From Caldilinea sp. CFX5 (lineage in GTDB: Bacteria; Chloroflexota; Anaerolineae; Caldilineales; Caldilineaceae): a DNA stretch of 64,000 nt. The translations under genes and the position numbers were made by a program. Within the stretch, counting starts at the first letter, position 1, and each line of letters begins with the position of its first letter. Below the pieces are notes generated by a model. The model ran no database searches. It was not told the DNA's origin and worked only from the letters and a program-made list of their open reading frames with translations. Of the stretch, positions 8,382 to 15,509 are shown piece by piece. Location: the NCBI GenBank assembly GCA_021405325.1, contig QWII01000016.1, positions 1 through 64,000 on the forward strand, given 5' to 3'.

Positions 8382-9425
8382 ATGACAGCTATGGTTTCTA
8401 ACTACAAAATTGTACGCTTGACGGCCCCGATTTTTCATCCAAGCGCAAAAGAGTTGACGGCGTATGCGGCGGCTGGGTTGCCGATGACGGTGGTGGATGC
8501 CGAAGAGCCGACGGAGATGATTCCGCTGGTGCGCGATGCCGATGTGGTGGTAGTCATTGGCACCAAAATACCGACGCCGGTGGTGGAGGCGTTGACCCAG
8601 TGCCGGGTGATTGCGCGCCAGGGGACGGGAACGGACAAAATTGATGTAGCGCGCGCCACCGAGTTAGGGATTGTGGTGGCAAATACGCCCTACTTTTGCA
8701 TTGAGGAGCAGGCCGATCACGCAATGGCAATGCTCCTGAGCTTGGCGCGCAAACTGACCGTGGCGGAAAATGCGATGGCGTCCGGTGATGTCATGCGGGC
8801 GCGCCGGGCGGTAAGTAGCAACCTACGCCTCAGCACGACAACGTTGGGGCTGGTTGGCTTTGGGCGCAGCGCCGTGCATACAGCCCGCCGTGCGCGTGGC
8901 TTCGGGATGCGGGTGCTGGCGACGCGGAACAACAAAAACGCGCCGACCGATACCGCCGACGCCCTCGGTGTGATCATGACGGATCTGGATACGGTTTTGC
9001 GCGAGTCGGATTTTGTCTCGTTGCATTTGCCGTTGACTACCGCCAGCTACCACCTGATCGACGACGCGACGTTGCGTAAGATGAAGCCGACCGCCTATTT
9101 GATCAACACCTCGCGTGGTGCATTGGTCGATGAACCGGCGCTCTACGCCGCCATCCACGAAGGGCGACTGGCCGGGGCCGGCATTGATACCTTTGAGCAG
9201 ATTGACATCTTTGCCGAACAACTGCCGCCCCGCTTGCACCCGCTCACCGGCATGGAGAATGTGATTCTGACGCCCCATGTCGCCGCCGGTTCCATCCAGG
9301 CGAGTGAAGAGATCTATACCACGGCGATCCAAAATGTTAGCGATATTTTGCACGGGCGCTGGCCGCTGGAAGAGAATATTGTCAACCCGACGGTTGTTCC
9401 CCGTTTCCCACTCACAACGAGGTGA
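8382..9425 (+). CDS. D-2-hydroxyacid dehydrogenase, phosphoglycerate dehydrogenase-like
   Basis: A 347-residue dehydrogenase of the same superfamily as the one at 2.0-3.0 kb. Catalytic features are the Arg in INTSRGALVDE, the acidic residue in IDTFEQ and the His in ILTPHVAAG. The nucleotide-binding loop reads GLVGFGRSAVHTARR, so the third glycine of the usual GxGxxG is Ala, which may affect cofactor preference. It is followed at 4 nt by the RraA-like gene and then by an Ldh2-type dehydrogenase, forming a compact set that probably acts on an imported sugar acid. Substrate unknown. Confidence 0.9.
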   Translation: MTAMVSNYKIVRLTAPIFHPSAKELTAYAAAGLPMTVVDAEEPTEMIPLVRDADVVVVIGTKIPTPVVEALTQCRVIARQGTGTDKIDVARATELGIVVANTPYFCIEEQADHAMAMLLSLARKLTVAENAMASGDVMRARRAVSSNLRLSTTTLGLVGFGRSAVHTARRARGFGMRVLATRNNKNAPTDTADALGVIMTDLDTVLRESDFVSLHLPLTTASYHLIDDATLRKMKPTAYLINTSRGALVDEPALYAAIHEGRLAGAGIDTFEQIDIFAEQLPPRLHPLTGMENVILTPHVAAGSIQASEEIYTTAIQNVSDILHGRWPLEENIVNPTVVPRFPLTTR

Positions 9426-9429
9426 TGTC

Positions 9430-10227
9430 ATGGCGATTGTTACACCTGATATTGTCCGCCCCGACCGCGCCATCATCGAAGGGTTGCGCACAATTGGCAG
9501 CGCCACCGCGGCCGGCGAACTCTATAAACTGGGCATCAAAAATCCGCACATGGCCGGGTTGACGACCTGGAACAAGGGCAAGTCGGTGGTGGGGCCAGCG
9601 CTCACCTTGCAATGGATGCCCAAGCGCGAAGATATGACCGCCAACCACGAGTACGCTGACACCGAGTTACAATTGCACCGCCACGCTATGTACCACACCC
9701 AGCCCGGCGACATCATTGTCGTCGATGCACGCGGCGATCTGTCCGCCGGCGTCTTTGGCGAGATGATGCTCACCTATTTCCAAGGGCGTGGCGGCATCGG
9801 CGTGGTGATCGATGGCTGTGTGCGCGATTGGCCCCATGTGGAACCGCTCGGTCTGGGTATGTGGATGCGCGGGGTGACGCCCAACCACGGCTGGCAACAT
9901 ACCATCATGCCCTTTGCGGTCAATGTGCCGATCGCCTGCGCTGGCGTGCTGGTGATGCCGGGCGACATTATCATTGCTGACAACGATGGCGCTATCGTCG
10001 TGCCGGTGAAATTAGCGCCCGAACTGATCAAAAAAGCCAGCGAAAAGAATGAGTGGGAAGAGTTCACCCGTCTCAAATTGGCGGCGGGCGGCGATCTGCG
10101 TAAATATTATCCTCTCAATGAAGAAGCGCAAGCCGAATACAACAGTTGGCTGGCTGAACAGCACAAAACAGCAGTCAGTAAACCAGCCGCGCCCCGTCCC
10201 CGCACGCGCGCCAAGAAAGTGGAGTGA
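9430..10227 (+). CDS. RraA-like / HMG-aldolase family protein
   Basis: A 265-residue protein of the RraA fold. ATG 9430 is used because it follows the previous stop by 4 nt and the protein starts at MAIVTPDIVRPDR. Key signatures are the DARGDLSAGVFGEMM stretch and the GVVIDGCVRDW motif, whose Arg and Asp correspond to the substrate and metal-binding residues of 4-hydroxy-4-methyl-2-oxoglutarate and carboxy-hydroxy-oxoadipate aldolases. True RNase E inhibitors of this family are shorter, about 160 residues. The extra C-terminal helices and the neighbouring dehydrogenases favour a retro-aldolase or decarboxylase role in sugar-acid breakdown. The Ala/Arg/Lys-rich tail is low complexity. Confidence 0.88.
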   Translation: MAIVTPDIVRPDRAIIEGLRTIGSATAAGELYKLGIKNPHMAGLTTWNKGKSVVGPALTLQWMPKREDMTANHEYADTELQLHRHAMYHTQPGDIIVVDARGDLSAGVFGEMMLTYFQGRGGIGVVIDGCVRDWPHVEPLGLGMWMRGVTPNHGWQHTIMPFAVNVPIACAGVLVMPGDIIIADNDGAIVVPVKLAPELIKKASEKNEWEEFTRLKLAAGGDLRKYYPLNEEAQAEYNSWLAEQHKTAVSKPAAPRPRTRAKKVE

Positions 10228-10236
10228 GCCAACGTT

Positions 10237-11268
10237 ATGCTGAACTTTTCCGCGGCATTTCTGAAGAAGTATGTGACAAAGATCCTGCTGGCGTTAGAAA
10301 CGCCACCGGATCTCGCTGACCTGATGGCGGATTCGTTGGTGGGATCGAGCTTGACCGGCCATGATTCGCATGGCGTCACCCTGTTGCCCGGCTATGCCGC
10401 CGCCGTCCGCGCCGGGTCGATCAAGCCGGCGGTGCGCCCTAGTCTTGAACCGACCACTGGGATGTTGGCCACCCTCAGCATTGATGGCGGCTTTGGTTGG
10501 GGGCCGGTCGCCGCCTCTTTTGCCACCGATCAGGTGATTGCCCGCGCGCAACAATTCGGCATTGCAGCGGCGGTAGTGCGCCGTTGTCACCACATTGGGC
10601 GTGTCGGGCAATATGGCGAACGCATGGCCGCACAGAACCTCATTGGCATTGCTATGTGCAATTCAGGCAGCGGGGTGGCGCCCTTTGGCGGCGTCAAACC
10701 GATGTTAGGCACCAACCCGATTGTCATCGCGGTGCCGCGCCAGGGCGATCAGCCGCCGGTTCTCTTTGATGGTTCGACCTCGGTGGTGGCAGGGAATAAG
10801 GTGCGGGTGCAGCAGGATAAGCGCCAGCCCACTCCCGCCGGCTGGATCATTGATCGCGATGGTCAACCCACCACCAATCCCGAAGATTTCTTTGCCGGCG
10901 GCGCGCTCTTGCCTTTGGGTGGGCATAAAGGCTATGCGTTGGGCGTCATGGTCGAGCTGCTGGGGGGCATCCTCTCCGGTACTTCGGCCTCCTTTCTGCC
11001 CGATTTTCAGTGGACTAATGGCGTCTTGATCATGGCCCTGCGACCTGACGCCTTTATGCCCCTGGATGACTATCTGGCGCAAGTGGAGCGGGCCTGCGCC
11101 GCCCTCAAGGCCACCCCCAGCAGCGAGCCATCGCGCCCCGTCCTGCTCCCCGGCGAGCCGGAACAGATGGCCCGGCAGGAGCGTAGCACCAACGGCATCC
11201 CCATGCCGGAAGCGGCCTGGCAGGCCATGCAGGAGTTGGCAGCCAGTTTAGAGATTGAACCGGTGTAA
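10237..11268 (+). CDS. Malate/L-lactate dehydrogenase (Ldh2) family oxidoreductase
   Basis: A 343-residue NAD(P)-dependent oxidoreductase of the Ldh_2 family, which is unrelated to classical LDH folds and acts on 2-hydroxyacids such as malate, ureidoglycolate or sugar-derived 2-oxoacids. Motifs seen are GHDSHGV near residues 41-47, RRCHHIGRVGQYGE, MLGTNPIVIAVP and LLPLGGHKGYALGVMVELL. The gene begins 9 nt after the RraA-like gene, so the two are almost certainly co-transcribed. A family of enzymes for one pathway (two 2-hydroxyacid dehydrogenase types plus an aldolase-like protein) next to a CUT1 importer supports sugar-acid catabolism. Confidence 0.9.
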   Translation: MLNFSAAFLKKYVTKILLALETPPDLADLMADSLVGSSLTGHDSHGVTLLPGYAAAVRAGSIKPAVRPSLEPTTGMLATLSIDGGFGWGPVAASFATDQVIARAQQFGIAAAVVRRCHHIGRVGQYGERMAAQNLIGIAMCNSGSGVAPFGGVKPMLGTNPIVIAVPRQGDQPPVLFDGSTSVVAGNKVRVQQDKRQPTPAGWIIDRDGQPTTNPEDFFAGGALLPLGGHKGYALGVMVELLGGILSGTSASFLPDFQWTNGVLIMALRPDAFMPLDDYLAQVERACAALKATPSSEPSRPVLLPGEPEQMARQERSTNGIPMPEAAWQAMQELAASLEIEPV

Positions 11269-11324
11269 CAGCGAATTTCTGCTTGCCTAATGAAACTTTT
11301 GAACAGTGGACAAGAACTTTGTTC

Positions 11325-11464
11325 ACACCGATAGGAAGAAACACGGCAGAACAAAAAATGGCTTAACCGGACTCAGGGACTCGACACCATCTTCCCGGAA
11401 GATTCGTTTGCCAACCCATACATTTCTGCAGACCGCAAAAAGCCGTGCTTCTTCCTATCCGTGT
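11325..11464. repeat. Long-loop inverted repeat, 23-nt arms, 94-nt loop
   Basis: Arms 11325-11347 and 11442-11464 pair at 21 of 23 positions (core GGATAGGAAGAAGCACGG). The loop length, 94 nt, is nearly the same as in the inverted repeat at 1870-2038 (93 nt), though the sequences differ. It fills the gap between the Ldh2 and SDR genes, starting 56 nt after the Ldh2 stop. Confidence 0.8.
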
Positions 11465-11515
11465 AAACGATGTAGCATAACAGCAGAAAATTAACTCAAT
11501 GGAGAGGGAAGATTT

Positions 11516-12337
11516 ATGGACATGTTTGATTTGAGCGGGCGCGTGGCGATTGTCTCTGGGACAGCCAGCGGCATGGGCCAGGCGATGGCGACAGTTTTTG
11601 CCGAAGCGGGCGCTGATTTGGTCTTGTTGGATCTCAATACTGCCGGCAACGAAGCGACAGCGCACACCCTGACCCAAATGGGACGGCGCGCCATTCCGAT
11701 TACGGCGGATGTGTCGAGCTATGAAGATGTTGACCGGGTCTATGCGCTGCTCGACAAGGAGTTTGGCCGGGTGGACATTCTGGGTAATGTGGCGGGCAAT
11801 GGCATCCAGAAGGCGGCGGAAGAGATCACCATGACTGAGTTTGTGGCGGTCTTTCAGAGCCTGGTCTTTGGCCGCTACTACTCGACCCAGCAGGCCGGGC
11901 GGCGCATGTTGCGCCAGGGCCGCGGCAGCATTATGAGCATCGGTTCGATTGCTGGCGTCAGTTCCCTAGCGCGCCAACAATCGACCTATGGCATGGCAAT
12001 GGCGTCGGTCATTCACATGACTAAGGAACTTAGCACCGAATGGAGCGGGCGCGGGGTGCGGGTCAATGCCATTTTGCCGGCGCAGGTGGTCAACCCCAAC
12101 AACGGCCTGGAAGCGCGCATGGATCGCGAGCCAATGCTGCGCAATACTTTCTTGCATGGCATTCCGCGTGGTCGCTTTGGTCGCTCGGAAGACATCAAGG
12201 GGTTGGCGCTCTGGTTGGCGTCCGATGCCTCGTCCTGGATCACCGGCGCGATTATCCCGATGGATGGCGGCAACTTGGCGATGAATGCCGGCGGCGGCTT
12301 TATCGGGCGACCGACGGAACACAACCTAGCAGTGTAA
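11516..12337 (+). CDS. SDR-family oxidoreductase with altered catalytic motif
   Basis: A 273-residue classical short-chain dehydrogenase/reductase. The cofactor loop is SGTASGMGQ near residues 14-22, the structural NAG motif reads NVAGN, and the C-terminal part has the GAIIPMDGG signature. The catalytic Ser is in MSIGSIAG. The Tyr is Y158 in STYGMAMASVIHMTK, but the position of the essential Lys of YxxxK is Met (M162). The gene follows a long-loop inverted repeat and precedes the second permease pair. GGAGAGGGAAG lies before the start. It may be an active enzyme with an unusual proton relay or a non-catalytic SDR. Confidence 0.9.
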   Translation: MDMFDLSGRVAIVSGTASGMGQAMATVFAEAGADLVLLDLNTAGNEATAHTLTQMGRRAIPITADVSSYEDVDRVYALLDKEFGRVDILGNVAGNGIQKAAEEITMTEFVAVFQSLVFGRYYSTQQAGRRMLRQGRGSIMSIGSIAGVSSLARQQSTYGMAMASVIHMTKELSTEWSGRGVRVNAILPAQVVNPNNGLEARMDREPMLRNTFLHGIPRGRFGRSEDIKGLALWLASDASSWITGAIIPMDGGNLAMNAGGGFIGRPTEHNLAV

Positions 12338-12359
12338 AATAATTAATGGAAAATGGAGA

Positions 12360-13304
12360 ATGGTTAATTCTGGTAGCGGCGCGATGGCGAGTGTAAAACA
12401 GACAAAGGTGGCGGCGCAACCCCGTCGTCGGTTGCGCTTGTTGCCCTATTTGTTGGCGTTGCCAATTATTCTCTATGAAGTGGGGCTGATCATCTACCCC
12501 ATTGCCCAGGGGGTCTATGGCAGCTTTCAGCGCATTGAACTGGCGGCCAACATTCCGCCCAAGTGGGTCGGGTTGGACAACTACCGGCGCATGTTTGATG
12601 ACCCGGCCTTCTGGACAGTGATGCAGACCACGCTGATCTTCACCGCCCTGGTGATCCTCGTGGCGATTGGGGCGGGACTAGCGACGGCGTTGCTCTTTAA
12701 TCGTCCTTTCCGTGGCCGGCCAGTTGCGCGCGCCATGTTGATGTTGCCGTGGGCCTTTCCCGAAGTGCCGGTGGTGATGATCTTTGTCTGGATTCTCAGC
12801 CCCCAATTTGGCGTGGTCAACCTGTTGGTGCGCTGGATTCCCGGTGTGACGGAAAACCCGCAATGGCTACAGGTGCCGACGCTGGCGATGGGCTGGGTAG
12901 TCTTGATCACGGCTTGGAAAGTCTTTCCCTTTTACAGCCTGGTGATCCTAGCGGCGTTACAGGCGGTGCCGCAGGAAATCTACGAAGCCGCCAAGGTCGA
13001 TGGCGCTAATACGCTCCAACTTTTCTGGCGCATCACCCTGCCGAGCATTCGCACGACGTTGGAACTGCTGGTGGTGTTGGCGTCGATCTTCTCGTTCAAA
13101 CAGTTCACCATCATCTACCTGATGACCGGCGGCGGCCCCTCCGGCGCGACCGAAACCATCGTCATGCGGATTTTCAATACTGCCTTCCGCTTCTATGATT
13201 ACTCCTACGCCACCGCCTTTGGCGTGGCCGGCTTTATCGTCTCGCTGGTGATTGCCTTTTTCTTTATCACCCTGCAATCACGCCGCGAACAGGAGAATGC
13301 GTAA
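12360..13304 (+). CDS. CUT1 ABC permease, MalF/UgpA-like (second system)
   Basis: A membrane permease of 314 residues if translation starts at 12360, or 306 from ATG 12384 (MASVKQTKV). The short inverted AATTAA/TTAATT repeat around 12341-12369 overlaps the first start and makes it less certain. About six hydrophobic segments are present. The EAA loop reads EIYEAAKVDGANTLQLFWRI, and TGGGPSGATE is typical of MalF-type subunits. There is no adjacent binding protein or ATPase. Its partner MalG-like gene lies 636 nt downstream, beyond an unrelated small gene, which is unusual for this kind of operon. Confidence 0.9.
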   Translation: MVNSGSGAMASVKQTKVAAQPRRRLRLLPYLLALPIILYEVGLIIYPIAQGVYGSFQRIELAANIPPKWVGLDNYRRMFDDPAFWTVMQTTLIFTALVILVAIGAGLATALLFNRPFRGRPVARAMLMLPWAFPEVPVVMIFVWILSPQFGVVNLLVRWIPGVTENPQWLQVPTLAMGWVVLITAWKVFPFYSLVILAALQAVPQEIYEAAKVDGANTLQLFWRITLPSIRTTLELLVVLASIFSFKQFTIIYLMTGGGPSGATETIVMRIFNTAFRFYDYSYATAFGVAGFIVSLVIAFFFITLQSRREQENA

Positions 13305-13410
13305 GCTTGCAGGTTACGCCGCAGTGTACCGTAGTCCAAGTTCGTCGATCGATGCAGGCGCTTTTGTTTGAGAAGTTTAGTCTACTCAACCATTGCAATA
13401 TGAACACTTT

Positions 13411-13866
13411 ATGGCTTACGACACACCATTTGTACTGACTGAATGGGAATGGTTCAAACTCCAGTTACGCCTCCGCGCACTGGAGCAACGTGGTGAGTAC
13501 TGGGTAACAACCTATAACGCTGATGAAGAGCATAAGACAATTCAGTGTTTTATTTGGTGTAAAACAACTCAGCAACTGATTGACAAAAATGCTCCCATTG
13601 AAAAGCATCGGTCATTTTATGATACGTGGGTAAATTCAGAAAGACACCACATCAAGCAAATTCTATTGCGTCTACCCACGTTGGCAGTGTCATTTCAAGT
13701 TGAGCGTGACGTTATTATTGAAGTTTTGTACAACTATGGGATGGGATCAACCCTTGTTTGCCGTTATCAAGGCGATGAATTCGTCTGGCTTTATCCCGAT
13801 GAAGAACAGGATCAACAACAGACGCGTGATTCACGCTCAGTAAAACGCACAACCAAGAAGAAATGA
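13411..13866 (+). CDS. Hypothetical protein between permease genes
   Basis: A 151-residue protein from ATG 13411; a TTG at 13393 would add six residues. Neither start has a clear Shine-Dalgarno sequence. I do not recognise the family. The sequence starts MAYDTPFVLTEWEWFKLQLR, is rich in aromatic and charged residues, has no signal peptide or membrane segment, and ends in a polar Gln/Arg/Lys tail. Its base composition is visibly more AT-rich than the flanking permease genes and it uses codons such as ATT, AAA and TTT freely. This suggests later insertion into the operon. Confidence 0.65.
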   Translation: MAYDTPFVLTEWEWFKLQLRLRALEQRGEYWVTTYNADEEHKTIQCFIWCKTTQQLIDKNAPIEKHRSFYDTWVNSERHHIKQILLRLPTLAVSFQVERDVIIEVLYNYGMGSTLVCRYQGDEFVWLYPDEEQDQQQTRDSRSVKRTTKKK

Positions 13867-13940
13867 TGAATTGCAGCATACCTGTCTTCAATGTACAAGA
13901 ATCGAACGGGTAAAGGTATTGATAGGGATTAAAGCTTCCT

Positions 13941-14816
13941 ATGACAAATAACGCAATGAGTATCCGAACGACAACCAAAAAGCCAAAACTGGGCCAGACG
14001 ATCAGCCAGATCCTCCTCTATCTGCTGGTGGCTGTCGTTTCCATCATGACCATCTTCCCGATCTACTGGATGTTGGTCAGCACCTTCCAGCCAAGCAAAT
14101 ATACCTTGCACTATCCGCCGCCCCTCTTTCCGCAAGAGATCGCCTTTACCCAGTTTGCCGATCTCTTTGCCAACCATCCCATTGCGACTTGGCTGCGCAA
14201 CTCATTTCTCATCGCTACGATGTCGATGCTCTTCTGCACGGCGCTCTCGGTGTTGGGCGCTTACACCCTTTCCAACCTGCGCTGGAAGGGGCGTTCGACC
14301 TTTGGCCTCTTCCTGCTGGTGACGCAGATGTTGCCGGAAATCTTAATCATCATCCCGCTCTACATCATCTACCGGCGTTTGAATGTGCTGGACAACCTAC
14401 CGGCAGTCTCGCTGGTCGATGCGGCCTTTGCCTTGCCGATCTGCATCTGGATCTTAAAAGGGGTCTTTGACACTGTCCCGCCGGAGGTATTGGACGCGGC
14501 GGTAGTCGATGGCTGTACGGAATGGAGCGCGCTTTGGACGATTGTGCTGCCCCTCTCAACGCCGGGGTTGGTGGCAGTGGCGGTGGTCTCCTTTTTCTCG
14601 GCGTGGAATGAATTCCTCTTTGCCGTCATCATGTTGACCAGTCCACAGTTCCAGCCGGCTTCGGTGGGTTTGACCACACTAAAGGCGACCGGTTTTACGC
14701 CGGTAGAACAATATATGGCGGCGGGGTTGGTCTTCTCGATCTTGCCGGTACTGTTCTATTTGGTGATGCAGCGGTATATTATTTCCGGGTTGACGGCGGG
14801 CGCAGTCAAAGGGTAG
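13941..14816 (+). CDS. CUT1 ABC permease, MalG/UgpE-like (second system)
   Basis: A 291-residue membrane permease subunit with a Lys/Thr-rich cytoplasmic N-terminus, a first hydrophobic helix at LLYLLVAVVSIMTIFPIYWM, about five more helices, and the EAA loop EVLDAAVVDGCTEWSALWTI. The C-terminus IISGLTAGAVKG is characteristic. It should pair with the MalF-like subunit at 12360-13304. The start could also be the Met at residue 6. The ribosome site is weak, with AGGGA some 15 nt upstream. Confidence 0.9.
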   Translation: MTNNAMSIRTTTKKPKLGQTISQILLYLLVAVVSIMTIFPIYWMLVSTFQPSKYTLHYPPPLFPQEIAFTQFADLFANHPIATWLRNSFLIATMSMLFCTALSVLGAYTLSNLRWKGRSTFGLFLLVTQMLPEILIIIPLYIIYRRLNVLDNLPAVSLVDAAFALPICIWILKGVFDTVPPEVLDAAVVDGCTEWSALWTIVLPLSTPGLVAVAVVSFFSAWNEFLFAVIMLTSPQFQPASVGLTTLKATGFTPVEQYMAAGLVFSILPVLFYLVMQRYIISGLTAGAVKG

Positions 14817-14869
14817 GCATATCCACGAATCGTATCATCGGTACAATACCATGTTTAAGGAACCAGCCC

Positions 14870-15484
14870 ATGATCAACCCGTGGTTAGCAACGCGCAATC
14901 GAACCGGCCAGGAATATGACGCCCCCTATGCGGCCCGCGCCGCCGCCGGGATCGATGTCCACGGGGAAGCCAACCTGGTCGAATGGTTGTTAGCATCGGC
15001 GTTGTATCAAAGCCAATCACCGCAACCATACGCTGTCTTGGACGCCGGCTGCGGCACCGGACGCACCGCCATTGAATTGGCGCGTCGTGGCATCGACATT
15101 GTCGGTGTGGACCTGGACGAGGTGATGCTCCAACAGGCGCGGGCCAAAGCGCCTCACCTCGACTGGCGTCTGGGTGATCTGTCGGTGATCGCGTTGCACA
15201 AATCCTTTGACCTGATTGTCATGGCCGGCAATGTGATGATCTACCTGACCCCTGGCACCGAAGCGGCAACCGTCGCGAACATGGCAAGTCACCTCAAGCC
15301 CGGTGGTCTGCTGGTGGCGGCCTTTGAACTGACGCCGCCACGATGGAGCCAATTGACGCTGCCGCTCTATGAGCAGTTGACCGCTGCCGTTGGGTTAACC
15401 CCGGTCGCCCGTTGGCCAACTTGGGAGCAAGCGCCCTGGCAGCCGGGGGACCGCTACGCAGTGTCGGTGCATCGGAAAGAGTGA
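14870..15484 (+). CDS. Class I SAM-dependent methyltransferase
   Basis: A 204-residue soluble methyltransferase. SAM-binding motif I is VLDAGCGTGRTAIELARRG, followed by the acidic end of strand 2 in VGVDLDEVML and the motif around FDLIVMAGNVMIYL. AAGGAACC precedes the ATG. The acceptor substrate cannot be predicted: the C-terminal region is short and matches generic type-11/25 methyltransferases. A TACAAT hexamer in the 53-nt gap upstream might serve as its own promoter. Convergent with the aldehyde oxidoreductase gene. Confidence 0.88.
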   Translation: MINPWLATRNRTGQEYDAPYAARAAAGIDVHGEANLVEWLLASALYQSQSPQPYAVLDAGCGTGRTAIELARRGIDIVGVDLDEVMLQQARAKAPHLDWRLGDLSVIALHKSFDLIVMAGNVMIYLTPGTEAATVANMASHLKPGGLLVAAFELTPPRWSQLTLPLYEQLTAAVGLTPVARWPTWEQAPWQPGDRYAVSVHRKE

Positions 15485-15509
15485 GAAGTTTGGTGGCTGT
15501 GGCGGCATC

